Below, in pieces: positions 50,046 through 64,000 of a DNA stretch of 64,000 nt. Both the position numbers and the translations under genes were made by a program. The notes under the pieces were generated by a model. The model searched no databases. It saw nothing but the letters and a program-made list of their open reading frames with translations, and had not been told where the DNA came from. Numbering within the stretch: position 1 is the first letter of the stretch; each line of letters starts with the position of its first letter. This stretch comes from Paucisalibacillus globulus (GTDB lineage: Bacteria; Bacillota; Bacilli; Bacillales; Amphibacillaceae), in assembly GCF_900184735.1 (NCBI RefSeq), contig NZ_LT855384.1:106939-170938 (forward strand), given 5' to 3'.

Positions 50046-51074
50046 ATGAGAGCATTAATCGACTTACAAAAGAAGCTTATTCCAGACTTGTTAGATGTAA
50101 TGCATGTAAGATATTCTCTATTACACAGTGTGAACCTTTATCAACCAATCGGGCGCAGAGGGCTTGCTGAAAGTAGTAATTTAACAGAAAGACAAGTTCG
50201 GAGTGAGATCGATTTACTTCATGAACAAGGTTTAATAGAAGTTACTACGAAGGGAATGCTTATTACAGAACAAGGAAAAGATACCCTCGAGCAGCTAACA
50301 AAGGTCATGAGTGAAATTAGTGGGTTACATGTTTTAGAAAAACAAATTAAGGAAACATTACAAATAGAGAATGTAATTGTTGTTGCTGGAAATAGTGATC
50401 AAGCGGATTGGGTAAAGCAAGAAATGGGTAAAGCTTGTGTGGCTATCCTTAAAAAAACAATTAAGCCTAGCGCAACCATTGCTGTAACCGGTGGAACAAC
50501 GATGGCTTCTGTAGCAAGTGTCATGACTCCATTTGATAATGATGACAACTACATGTTTGTACCAGCACGTGGTGGGATTGGTGAAAAAGTAGAAAATCAA
50601 GCCAATACAATTGCATCACAAATGTCCCTAAAAGCTCAAGGAAACTATCGATTATTGTATGTGCCAGATCCACTGAGCGAAACATCCTATCAGAATTTAA
50701 TTGAAGAACCTTCCATTATTGAAGTTCTAGAATTGATTCGAAATTCCGATATTGTACTACACGGTATTGGAGATGCCTTAACAATGGCTGAACGTCGGAA
50801 AACTCCGGAAGAAATTAGGACGAAGCTGATTGAAAACAGAGCAGTGAGTGAGGCATTTGGTTATTATTTTGACCAACAAGGTAATGTGGTTCATAAGGTT
50901 CGAACTGTAGGATTACAGTTAGAGGATTTAAATGAAAAGAAATATGTGATTACGGTCGCCGGCGGTAAATCTAAGGCTAAGGCTATTGAATCCTATTTCA
51001 AACATGCAAAAAGCAATCTGCTCATAACCGATGAAGCAGCAGCGGAACAGATTTTAAGGGATTCTTCCCTTTAA
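50046..51074 (+). CDS. cggR: Central glycolytic genes regulator CggR
   Basis: A 342-residue SorC/DeoR-type repressor: N-terminal winged helix (RRGLAESSNLTERQVRSEIDLLHEQGLIEVT, residues 36-66) and C-terminal sugar-phosphate-binding domain (VAVTGGTTMASVA with the later GIGDAL and VTVAGGKSKAKAI). It represses the gapA operon until fructose 1,6-bisphosphate accumulates. GAAGGAGAA precedes the ATG. It is the first gene of the operon, followed by gapA. Confidence 0.95.
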   Translation: MRALIDLQKKLIPDLLDVMHVRYSLLHSVNLYQPIGRRGLAESSNLTERQVRSEIDLLHEQGLIEVTTKGMLITEQGKDTLEQLTKVMSEISGLHVLEKQIKETLQIENVIVVAGNSDQADWVKQEMGKACVAILKKTIKPSATIAVTGGTTMASVASVMTPFDNDDNYMFVPARGGIGEKVENQANTIASQMSLKAQGNYRLLYVPDPLSETSYQNLIEEPSIIEVLELIRNSDIVLHGIGDALTMAERRKTPEEIRTKLIENRAVSEAFGYYFDQQGNVVHKVRTVGLQLEDLNEKKYVITVAGGKSKAKAIESYFKHAKSNLLITDEAAAEQILRDSSL

Positions 51075-51102
51075 ATATATTAATAAATTCAAGATTTTTT
51101 AG

Positions 51103-52122
<1,020 letters not shown>

Positions 52123-52143
52123 GAACAAACTTAGAATAAGTAC

Positions 52144-52190
52144 AGAAAAGGTGGAGATGAGATGATTCTCCTCCTTTTCTCATGTTTTTT
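52144..52190 (+). terminator. Terminator or attenuator between gapA and pgk
   Basis: A 14-nt stem with one mismatch (AGAAAAGGTGGAGA / TCTCCTCCTTTTCT) is followed by CATG and six T. Partial readthrough would give more gapA than pgk mRNA. Confidence 0.8.
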
Positions 52191-52271
52191 CTTCATTTAT
52201 TTTGAGTATTTAGCTGTTCTTTTAGGAAACCTATAAAGTAATGCATACATATAGTTTGGGAGGAAATTCAA

Positions 52272-57077
<4,806 letters not shown>

Positions 57078-57091
57078 TTAAGATCTTGGAG

Positions 57092-57121
57092 AGAGGCTGT
57101 CTATAATGGGCAGCCTCTTTT
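57092..57121 (+). terminator. Terminator of the glycolytic operon
   Basis: AGAGGCTG pairs with CAGCCTCT around an 11-nt loop, followed by TTTT, 15 nt after eno. Confidence 0.9.
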
Positions 57122-57219
57122 GCGTATTAGGGGAACATCTAGGTTGTTATTAGCTTTTAGAGGCAAAATATACGGAGTGTTGACTAATATAATACACTTG
57201 TGGATAGAAATTAAGGATA

Positions 57220-57530
57220 AACCTGAACATGGTCTATTAGAAGTATTCTCATGGACAGATATCGTAGAAAAACATGAACACTGTCTAATAGAAGTGTTCT
57301 CATGGACAGAAATCGTAGAAAAACGTAAACACTGTCTAATAGAAGTGTTCTCATGGACAGAAATCGTAGAAAAACGTAAACACTGTCTAATAGAAGTGTT
57401 CTCATGGACAGAAATCGTAGAAAAACGTAAACACTGTCTAATAGAAGTGTTCTCATGGACAGAAGACGTACAAAAATGTAAACATTGTCTAATAGAAGCA
57501 TACTCCCATGGACAGAACTAGTAGATAAAC
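57220..57530. repeat. Minisatellite: six 51-bp units
   Basis: About six tandem copies of a 51-nt unit. Three central copies are nearly identical and the outer ones are diverged. Each unit contains an inverted repeat (AACACT ... AGTGTT) able to form a small hairpin. As 51 is a multiple of three the array is open in frames on both strands, but no ribosome site or known protein supports translation. It fills the gap between eno and the nucleoside hydrolase gene. The remaining flanks (57122-57219 and 57531-57702) show no gene. Confidence 0.95.
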
Positions 57531-57702
57531 GTAAATGCGGTTTCCATGATATACCATAAACCTTGTCTTTTAGCACCTACATTATGTATACAATCCACTA
57601 ATCTCATTTCCATTTTTGTTCACCTATAAATAATCCGTCACAAGACAAGCCCCATTAGAAATAACCTATATAGACAACTAAATCCTGAAGGAGAGAGACA
57701 AG

Positions 57703-58683
57703 TTGGCGAAAAAGGTATTGCTTTTCGGAGATATTGGAATTGATGATATTGTAGCGATTATCTATGGCTATTTGAATGATGAAATTGATATTGTGGGTGT
57801 TGTTACGGAATATGGTAATATTCCACAAAAAAATGCACTTGCAACTGTACGTTATTTAAACGAACAGGTACTAACTATAGAAGAATCCCAACGAGCAACA
57901 CTCATTGCCGGGGCGGAAAATCCCATGACTGCTGAACCTGTTGAGTTTTTTCCGGAAATTCATGGTGAATATGGAATGGGACCGATTACTCCTGAGAATG
58001 TCCAAGATGGGTTTGAATTGGAAAACTTCTTTACTATTATCGACCTTATTGATGAATATGGCGATGAGTTATATATTGTGAATATAGGTAGATTGACATC
58101 ACTTGCAACAATGTTCTTGTTATATCCTGAGAGAATGAAAAAAATAAAGCAGATTTATATTATGGGTGGAGCTTTTTGGGAACCTGGAAATGTTACGGCT
58201 GTTTCAGAAGCTAATATTCATGGTGATCCAGTTGCAGCGCAGATTGTACTAACTTACGCAGAACAAGTTACTATCATACCTTTGAATGTTACTAAAAATG
58301 CAATTGTCACACCAGAAATGGTGAATTATATTGATCAAAATGGTTCCGTTGATATCGTTAAACCAATGATTGATTACTATTATGATTTCTACAAAAAACG
58401 TGATTCATCTGTACAAGGAAGTCCACTCCATGACGTATTAACTCTGATGGCTGTTAACAATGAAGAAATGTTTACCTTCGAGGAATATCCTGTTCATGTT
58501 GTGCAAGCAACTAAAGGTACGGAACGAGGTCAAACGATTGCTGATATTCGTCCTTTTGGAAATCTTGAAGAGGAAACAGAAAAGGAAATTATGAAACATC
58601 GAATTGCTTTTGAATTTGATTATCGTGAATTTTTTCGGGACTTTATGACAACCATGTCTAGACAACGATTCAAGTTAAAATAG
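57703..58683 (+). CDS. Nucleoside hydrolase (inosine-uridine preferring family)
   Basis: A 326-residue enzyme expected to split ribonucleosides into base and ribose. The calcium-binding N-terminal motif is GDIGIDDIVA (residues 9-18), where the family normally has DxDPGxDDA, so the second Asp and the Pro-Gly differ. Later motifs are present (MGGAFWEPGNVT ... EANIHGDP and PLHDVLTLM). The TTG start has AAGGAGAG upstream. It has no obvious operon partner. Confidence 0.87.
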   Translation: MAKKVLLFGDIGIDDIVAIIYGYLNDEIDIVGVVTEYGNIPQKNALATVRYLNEQVLTIEESQRATLIAGAENPMTAEPVEFFPEIHGEYGMGPITPENVQDGFELENFFTIIDLIDEYGDELYIVNIGRLTSLATMFLLYPERMKKIKQIYIMGGAFWEPGNVTAVSEANIHGDPVAAQIVLTYAEQVTIIPLNVTKNAIVTPEMVNYIDQNGSVDIVKPMIDYYYDFYKKRDSSVQGSPLHDVLTLMAVNNEEMFTFEEYPVHVVQATKGTERGQTIADIRPFGNLEEETEKEIMKHRIAFEFDYREFFRDFMTTMSRQRFKLK

Positions 58684-58710
58684 GGTGCTGTATATTCAGT
58701 ACTCTTTTTT
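58682..58710 (+). terminator. Terminator after the nucleoside hydrolase
   Basis: GGGTGCTG pairs with CAGTACTC through two G-U pairs, followed by six T. It overlaps the stop codon. Confidence 0.8.
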
Positions 58711-58749
58711 CTTGCTATAATAGATGGAAAATAGGTGAGAGGGATTAAT

Positions 58750-59322
58750 TTGTTAGAGACGATAAAAGCACGTCGAAGCATTCATACATTCCAAGAAAAA
58801 GAAGTAGATTTAGAGGTTTTAAAAGAAATTTTTACATATGGTTCATATGCCCCTACTCATTATATGAACGAACCTTGGAAAATCAAATTGTACCAGGGAT
58901 CTGGCAAAGGAGTGTTAATTGACGCAATTATTCATAGTTACCAACGAATTGGTATGATTAAGAATAATCTGGAACCAAAGACAACGAAGATGATAGAATC
59001 CATGAAGAAATTCCTGCACGCTATTCCACATCATGCTGTGATTTATTTTGAAAAAGAAGATGACCCCATTCGATATGAGGAAGAATATGCTGCTGTCTGT
59101 GCATTTATTCAAAACTCGCAACTAGCGGCGTGGGAATATGGTGTTGGTATGCTTTGGACAATCACTCCATATATGCATGACCCTAAGTTTTACACAGAGA
59201 TTGGACTGGATACGGATCTGGTGAAGATAGCTGCCGTCATGCAAATTGGCTATCCAAAAAAGGTTCCACCTAGCAAAGGAAGAGTTTCCATCGAGGAAAA
59301 AATGGAGATTATTAATAAATAG
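58750..59322 (+). CDS. Nitroreductase-family protein
   Basis: A 190-residue flavoprotein. FMN contacts are seen in ARRSIHTF (near residue 7) and in the later GYPKKVPPSKGR. The SYAPTHYMNEPWKI stretch is the usual substrate and FMN region. The substrate cannot be told. TTG at 58750 follows GAGAGGG. A GTG at 58735 would sit upstream of that site. Confidence 0.87.
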   Translation: MLETIKARRSIHTFQEKEVDLEVLKEIFTYGSYAPTHYMNEPWKIKLYQGSGKGVLIDAIIHSYQRIGMIKNNLEPKTTKMIESMKKFLHAIPHHAVIYFEKEDDPIRYEEEYAAVCAFIQNSQLAAWEYGVGMLWTITPYMHDPKFYTEIGLDTDLVKIAAVMQIGYPKKVPPSKGRVSIEEKMEIINK

Positions 59323-59340
59323 ATTACTGTAAACAAAAAA

Positions 59341-59364
59341 TGAGGATGTCATCTGACATCCTCA
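59341..59364. terminator. Bidirectional terminator between the nitroreductase gene and ptsI
   Basis: An 11-bp perfect stem (TGAGGATGTCA / TGACATCCTCA) with a 2-nt loop. Six A lie on its left side, giving the U run for leftward ptsI transcription. Confidence 0.92.
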
Positions 59365-59371
59365 TTCAGCA

Positions 59372-61084
59372 TTATTTCGTTTTTTCTTTTACAAAATCTA
59401 CCACTTCATCTGCTGTTGACATTGACAACAACTTGTCTTTGTAAGAAGCCATTTCTTTCTTAGAAATGCCTTTCAACAGTGTACGTGCAGGAAGGATGGA
59501 AGTTGCACTCATGCTAAACTCGTCTAATCCAAGACCTAGTAAGATAGGAATAGCAATTGGGTCTCCTGCCATTTCTCCACACATCCCAGCCCATTTTCCT
59601 TCACTGTGAGCTGCTTCAATAACATTATTTACAAGACTTAAGATTGCTGGGTGGTATGGTTGGTACAAGTAGGATACTTGTTCATTCATACGGTCAGCAG
59701 CCATCGTATATTGAATTAAGTCATTTGTTCCAATACTGAAGAAGTCAACCTCTTTCGCAAATTGTTTTGCGATAACAGCAGTTGATGGAATTTCTACCAT
59801 GATTCCAACTTCAATGCTATCTGAAACTTGGTGACCTTCTTTCTTCAAGTTTTCCTTTTCATCAAGCAAGATTTCTTTTGCTTTACGGAATTCTTCCAGT
59901 GTTGCAATCATAGGGAACATGATTTTAAGATTTCCATATACACTTGCACGTAGTAAAGCACGAAGTTGTGGACGGAATACATGTTCATTTTCCAAACAGA
60001 AACGAATAGCTCTAAATCCTAAGAATGGATTCATTTCTTTTGGTAAGTCTAGATATGGAAGCTCTTTATCTCCACCAACATCAAGTGTACGAACAACAAC
60101 AGGCTTGTCTCCCATTTGTTCTAAAACAGATTTATAAGCTTCGTATTGCTCATCCTCAGAAGGTAGTTCATTCTTACCCATGTATAAGAACTCTGTACGG
60201 TAAAGTCCAACACCTTCACCACCGTTATTGATTACTCCAGTAACATCATCAGGTGTACCAATATTAGCTACAAGCTCCACTTGCTCACCGTCAGAAGTGA
60301 ATGTAGGCTCATCCTTTAACTTCGCCCAAAGTTCTTGCTGTTTCGCAAACTCTTCACGCTTCGTTTCATAATGCTTAATCTCTTCATCAGTTGGGTTAAT
60401 CACAACATTTCCATCAATACCATCAATAACAACAATATCACCTTGAGAGACTGTTGTTGTTACATTTTTCGTACCAACTACTGCAGGAATTTCAAGTGAT
60501 CTAGCCATAATAGCAGAGTGAGAAGTGCGGCCACCAATGTCCGTAGCAAAACCTTTTACAAATTGGCGGTTTAATTGTGCAGTATCTGAAGGTGTTAAAT
60601 CATTTGCAACAACGATTACTTCTTCATCAATTAATGCCGGGTTAGGGAAAGATACCCCTAATAAATGTGATAGAATACGTTTCGTCACATCACGAATATC
60701 AGCAGCACGTTCGCGCATATACTCATTTTCCATTGCTTCGAACATTTGAATGAACATATTTGCTACATCCTCTAGTGCAGCCTCTGCCATCATTTTTTCA
60801 TTTTGGATTTTGTCTTTAATAGGATTAATTAGTTCAGGATCTCCTAAAACTAGTAAATGAGCAGAGAAGATTTCCGCGTGCTCAGCACCTAGTTCTTTTA
60901 GTGTATGAGCCTTGATTTTTTCTAGCTCTTGCTTAGAGATGTCGAGTGCGTCATCTAAACGTTTCACTTCATTTTCTGGATTATCAATCGTTTTCTTCGT
61001 ATATGATAAATCAGGTGTAACAAGCTGATATGCTTTTGCAATTGCAATACCCGAAGATGCTGCAATACCTTGGATGTTTGTCAT
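59372..61084 (-). CDS. ptsI: PTS enzyme I (phosphoenolpyruvate-protein phosphotransferase)
   Basis: A 570-residue general PTS enzyme. It takes phosphate from phosphoenolpyruvate on His in [13 protein letters not shown] (about residue 189) and passes it to HPr. The PEP-binding barrel is complete ([28 protein letters not shown]). The ATG at 61084 gives the family start [12 protein letters not shown]. Usually ptsH lies directly upstream in the same operon. Here no HPr gene is present on either side. Confidence 0.95.
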   Translation of the reverse strand: MTNIQGIAASSGIAIAKAYQLVTPDLSYTKKTIDNPENEVKRLDDALDISKQELEKIKAHTLKELGAEHAEIFSAHLLVLGDPELINPIKDKIQNEKMMAEAALEDVANMFIQMFEAMENEYMRERAADIRDVTKRILSHLLGVSFPNPALIDEEVIVVANDLTPSDTAQLNRQFVKGFATDIGGRTSHSAIMARSLEIPAVVGTKNVTTTVSQGDIVVIDGIDGNVVINPTDEEIKHYETKREEFAKQQELWAKLKDEPTFTSDGEQVELVANIGTPDDVTGVINNGGEGVGLYRTEFLYMGKNELPSEDEQYEAYKSVLEQMGDKPVVVRTLDVGGDKELPYLDLPKEMNPFLGFRAIRFCLENEHVFRPQLRALLRASVYGNLKIMFPMIATLEEFRKAKEILLDEKENLKKEGHQVSDSIEVGIMVEIPSTAVIAKQFAKEVDFFSIGTNDLIQYTMAADRMNEQVSYLYQPYHPAILSLVNNVIEAAHSEGKWAGMCGEMAGDPIAIPILLGLGLDEFSMSATSILPARTLLKGISKKEMASYKDKLLSMSTADEVVDFVKEKTK

Positions 61085-61128
61085 AAGAAAGTACCAACCC
61101 TTCAAAAAGTTTTCATTTACTATACTAT

Positions 61129-61202
61129 GTTAACCGTTACACATACTGGTTTCAAGCGTTTCGTCTTTTTTCGACATCTTTTTCATTTTGTAAGCGGTTA
61201 AC
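61129..61202. promoter_or_regulatory. Inverted repeat in the ptsI upstream region
   Basis: GTTAACCGTTAC (61129-61140) pairs with GTAAGCGGTTAAC (61190-61202) with one bulge. The 49-nt centre contains possible leftward promoter elements (TTGAAA and TAACAT on the minus strand). It may be an operator pair, or a hairpin ending transcripts from the hydrolase gene. Confidence 0.45.
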
Positions 61203-61206
61203 CTGT

Positions 61207-62124
61207 CTATTTTGGAAAATTACGTAATATCCAATGGAGAATTCTGTCATAAACTTCTTGTCTATTTATTTCATTCAGCACCTCATGTCGAGCTCCGTCA
61301 AATAATACAGTAGTTATATTTTCTATTCCTAATCGTTCATACATGGATGCCGTTTTCCATATTCCTTTTCCATAACTTCCGACAGGATCATCCTCGCCGC
61401 TAATAAATAGAATGGGCAGGTCTTTTCGGATTTTATCATTGCGTTTAGGGTTATGAATGTAATGAATACCAGTCATTAAGTCATAGAAAAAGCGAGCAGT
61501 TGGAATATATCCAGCATAACGGTCTTGCATATAAGCCTTTACTATTTGGTCGTCTCTCGAAATCCAATCAAATGGAGTTTTTGGATCCTTTATTTTACGG
61601 TTGAAGGTTCCAAAAGCAAGTTTATTCATAAATGGTGACTTTTCTGTTGGATTAAGCTTTGAGGCAATCAATTTACCAAAGGAACTTGTTGCTTTTGGAT
61701 AATATCCTGTTCCAGAAAGAATTACACCTTGGATGATATCACTATGTACTTGAATGTAATTTCTTGCTAAAAAAGATCCCATACTATGGCCGAGTAGAAA
61801 AATTGGAGCTTTGGGGTACTCCTCCTGAATTTTTTGGGTTATGGTCACTAAATCATTTGTTGTCTTATCAAAACCATCTTGATCGGCTAAATACCCCATT
61901 AGACCTTGCTTTTGTCCGGTTTTTCCATGACCACGATGATCGTTACCATATACGAAGATATCGTGCTTTAATAAATACTGAGCAAAGTCATGATAACGTT
62001 GAAAATGCTCCACCATTCCATGGGCTATCTGCACAATTGCTTGTGGTTCTTTATCTGGTTCAAACCACTTTTCTACATAAATTTCCACACCATCCACTGA
62101 GTTTAACCAAAAAGTAGACTTCAA
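61207..62124 (-). CDS. Lysophospholipase-like alpha/beta hydrolase
   Basis: A 305-residue hydrolase of the monoacylglycerol lipase/lysophospholipase group. The nucleophile elbow is GHSMGS (about residue 113), preceded by HGMVEHFQRY and NDHRGHGKT, with acid in SGEDDPVGSYGKG and His in GARHEVLNE. It likely cuts acyl glycerols or lysolipids. TTG at 62124 has GGGAG upstream. No signal peptide. Confidence 0.88.
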   Translation of the reverse strand: MKSTFWLNSVDGVEIYVEKWFEPDKEPQAIVQIAHGMVEHFQRYHDFAQYLLKHDIFVYGNDHRGHGKTGQKQGLMGYLADQDGFDKTTNDLVTITQKIQEEYPKAPIFLLGHSMGSFLARNYIQVHSDIIQGVILSGTGYYPKATSSFGKLIASKLNPTEKSPFMNKLAFGTFNRKIKDPKTPFDWISRDDQIVKAYMQDRYAGYIPTARFFYDLMTGIHYIHNPKRNDKIRKDLPILFISGEDDPVGSYGKGIWKTASMYERLGIENITTVLFDGARHEVLNEINRQEVYDRILHWILRNFPK

Positions 62125-62244
62125 ACTAACCACTCCCTAACCTAGTATTAATTAATATGATATTTTATGATTTATGATATGCTAGTTTACTTATTAAAAT
62201 ATTAATGAGTTAAGTAGTTTATTGAACTAATGTAATCTATTAGG

Positions 62245-62643
62245 TGTTATGTTTTTCTTGAGGATGGTCTTAAGTTCGAGTTTATTGGTAACATGCTTCT
62301 GGGATTTGGTCCTAAGCTCGAGTTTATCGGATCCATGCTTTCTGGATTTGGTCCCAATCTCGAGTTTATCGGTAACATGCTTTTGGGATTTGGTCCTAAT
62401 CTCGAGTTTGTCGGAAGCATGTTTTCTGGATTTGGTCCTAATCTCGAGTTTATCGGTCACATGCTTTTGGGATTCGGTCCTAAGCTCAAGTTTATCGGTA
62501 GCAAGCTTTTTGGATTTGGTGCCAAGCTCAGAATTATCAGTAGCAAGCTTTTTGGATTTGGTCCCAAGCCCAGATTTATCAGTAGCATACTTTTTAGAAT
62601 CAGTCCCAAGCTACGCAGTTCAGGCACAATCTCAAGTTTATCA
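62245..62643. repeat. Minisatellite: 21-nt units alternating as 42-bp pairs
   Basis: From 62266 to 62643 eighteen units of exactly 21 nt follow without a gap, and one degenerate unit precedes. Odd units open GGTCC(T/C)AA(G/T)CT, even units open GG(T/A)(A/T)(A/C)CATG or AGTAGCAAG. The module and register resemble the array at 4351-4792, and both contain CAGTCCCAAGCTA near their ends. It lies between divergent genes (hydrolase and secG). Open frames on both strands result from the 21-nt period and are not accepted as genes. Confidence 0.95.
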
Positions 62644-62815
62644 AGACTAATTATGGTAATGTTTAACCTTATAATAGAACAAACAATAATGAAATGCTAT
62701 TCTTGATAGAGGAAATAGTACTAAATTATAAGAAATAGCTTGATAAAGTATTCAAAATTATGCTAAAGTATGAATAGTTAACTGTCTCATAAGCTTTAGG
62801 AGGTGTCATGGAAAC

Positions 62816-63049
62816 ATGGCTAGTTTTGTAAATGTTCTACTAGTGCTAGATGCAATTATTATGATTATTCTTGTCCTTTTACAAAGTGGTAAAAGTGCTG
62901 GTCTATCAGGAGCTATCTCCGGTGGGGCAGAGCAATTATTTGGTAAGCAAAAAGCTAGAGGGATTGACCTTGTTCTTCATCGAGCAACTGTTGTCACAGG
63001 AGTTCTGTTCTTCATACTAGCTTTCTTGAGTGCTTACGTATTACAATAG
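62816..63049 (+). CDS. secG: Preprotein translocase subunit SecG
   Basis: A 77-residue membrane protein with two membrane segments (residues 3-22 and 54-74) and the family pattern [23 protein letters not shown] between them. It assists SecYE in protein export. AGGAGG stands 12 nt before this ATG. An out-of-frame ATG at 62808 is closer and would make only a 7-codon peptide overlapping the start. Confidence 0.95.
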   Translation: MASFVNVLLVLDAIIMIILVLLQSGKSAGLSGAISGGAEQLFGKQKARGIDLVLHRATVVTGVLFFILAFLSAYVLQ

Positions 63050-63058
63050 TAAAAAACA

Positions 63059-63089
63059 AACCCTTATCACTAGAGTGGTAAGGGTTTTT
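63059..63089 (+). terminator. Terminator after secG
   Basis: AACCCTTATCACT pairs with AGTGGTAAGGGTT (one G-T pair) and is followed by T residues. Confidence 0.9.
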
Positions 63090-63155
63090 ACATTTTAGTA
63101 AGTGTACTTTGTTGTATAAAGGGTAAAGTATATACTAGAGAAGGAGTAAATTAAC

Positions 63156-63902
63156 ATGAAAGTTATTCAACCAAAGCCATTTACATTTGAAGCAGGACCT
63201 AGAGCTGTACTATTATTACATGGATTTACTGGGCATACCGCAGATGTACGTATGTTAGGTCGATTCTTAGAAAAAAATGGGTACACGACTCATGCGCCGA
63301 TTTATCGTGGACATGGGCTTCCACCTGAGGATTTAATTGTGACACGTCCAGATGAATGGTGGGAGGATGTTGTAAAAGCCCATCACCATTTAAAGGACTT
63401 AGGCTACAACGAAATAGCGGTCTGTGGATTATCCCTTGGTGGTGTACTTAGTTTGAAATTAGCTTTTTCTGAGAATATTAAAGCTGTAATACCAATGTGT
63501 GCACCGATGTTTTTTGATAATGAACAACAACTAACTACCGGATTTAAAGCATTCTCTAAAGAATATAAGCAATTAGAAGGAAAAGAAGAGGAGACCATTA
63601 ATTCTGAAGTAGATTACCTGATGAATCATTCGAAAGAAATGTTCGAAGCGTTAGGGAAATTTATTAAGGATGTAAAGAGTGAGATTGATATGATCTATAC
63701 TCCGACATTAGTTGTTCAGGCTAGATTAGATAAAATGATTAATACAGATAGTGCTACATATATTTATGAGAACGTAGAAGCAGACAGAAAAGAAATAAAG
63801 TGGTATGAGCAATCTGGGCATGTTATTACAATTGATAAAGAAAAAGATCAATTACATAATGATATATTACAGTTTCTAGAATCATTAGAATGGGAAGAAT
63901 AA
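63156..63902 (+). CDS. est: Carboxylesterase (Est30/YvaK type)
   Basis: A 248-residue cytoplasmic alpha/beta hydrolase. Nucleophile Ser is in GLSLGG (about residue 94), oxyanion region in LLHGFTGHTADV, Asp in VVQARLDKMI and His in YEQSGHVITID. It stands between secG and rnr as yvaK does in B. subtilis. AGAAGGAG precedes the ATG. Confidence 0.95.
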   Translation: MKVIQPKPFTFEAGPRAVLLLHGFTGHTADVRMLGRFLEKNGYTTHAPIYRGHGLPPEDLIVTRPDEWWEDVVKAHHHLKDLGYNEIAVCGLSLGGVLSLKLAFSENIKAVIPMCAPMFFDNEQQLTTGFKAFSKEYKQLEGKEEETINSEVDYLMNHSKEMFEALGKFIKDVKSEIDMIYTPTLVVQARLDKMINTDSATYIYENVEADRKEIKWYEQSGHVITIDKEKDQLHNDILQFLESLEWEE

Positions 63903-63944
63903 AAGATAATAAATAATAAGAACGCATAGAAAGAGGGTGTATGT

Positions 63945-64000
63945 ATGGGAGAAATAATGATTGATAAACTGCGAGAGTTTTTTAAGACATATGATTCTAA
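63945..64000 (+). CDS. rnr: Ribonuclease R, N-terminal fragment (cut by window end)
   Basis: Only about 18 codons are visible, starting MGEIMIDKLREFFKTY. RNase R is inferred from synteny (secG-est-rnr-smpB in Bacillus) and from a start resembling the N-terminal helix of that enzyme. AGAGGGTG precedes the ATG. The sequence seen is too short for an independent assignment. Confidence 0.65.
   Translation, partial: MGEIMIDKLREFFKTYDS

Noticed and set aside
57120-57521. Protein with 17-residue repeats
   Set aside because: No ribosome site and no known family; the start lies in the eno terminator. It is better explained as a minisatellite.
62227-62706. Repeat proteins on either strand of the second 21-nt array
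   Set aside because: Same reason as the first array: all frames lacking a stop in the unit stay open, and no translation signals are present.

Overview
The window is chromosomal DNA of a low-GC Gram-positive bacterium of the family Bacillaceae. Gene content and order (trxB, rapZ, yvcK, whiA, crh, then clpP with a tRNA-Arg, then cggR-gapA-pgk-tpiA-gpmI-eno, then secG, a carboxylesterase and the start of rnr) follow the Bacillus subtilis backbone. AT richness, many TTG/GTG starts and intergenic minisatellites fit a genus such as Oceanobacillus, Ornithinibacillus or Virgibacillus. The species is not determinable by eye.

Layout. 1-9256 is host backbone: an intergenic repeat, glpD, a TPR protein, trxB, a 21-bp-period repeat array where B. 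subtilis has yvcI, rapZ-yvcK-whiA, crh, clpP (leftward, under a CtsR box) and tRNA-Arg(CCG). 9209-48179 is a complete-looking 39-kb prophage of the cos-type, HK97-like siphovirus kind. It is integrated in the tRNA gene and bounded by a perfect 50-bp att repeat. Its modules run: integrase, ImmA-type protease and repressor (leftward); early regulators, antirepressor and many small genes; replication (clamp-like protein, replisome organiser, DnaC-like loader); ArpU and a second small recombinase; three terminator-bounded cassettes including a SieB-like membrane protein; HNH and terminases; portal; a small Acb2/Tad1-like protein (predicted anti-CBASS/anti-Thoeris signal sponge); protease, capsid, connectors, tail tube, frameshifted tail chaperone, tape measure, Dit, Tal, holin and amidase; a leftward accessory cassette; an FtsK/replication-relaxation module; and a lipoprotein. 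48180-49420 is the shrunken remnant of a second, older prophage in the same tRNA site, keeping a 5'-truncated M23-LysM endolysin, its terminator and a decayed att copy.

49421-64000 returns to the backbone: a glutaredoxin-like gene, the CggR-controlled glycolytic operon, a 51-bp minisatellite, a nucleoside hydrolase, a nitroreductase, ptsI without ptsH, a lysophospholipase-like hydrolase, a second 21-bp-period array, secG, an esterase and the first codons of rnr. The host genes share a carbon-metabolism theme (GlpD, YvcK, Crh, PtsI, CggR and lower glycolysis). In the prophage the strongest leads are the Acb2/Tad1-like gene in the head cassette, the terminator-bounded SieB-like gene with its long-range paired leader, a clamp-like protein accompanied by a small protein ending in a clamp-binding motif, and the tandem-prophage scar.
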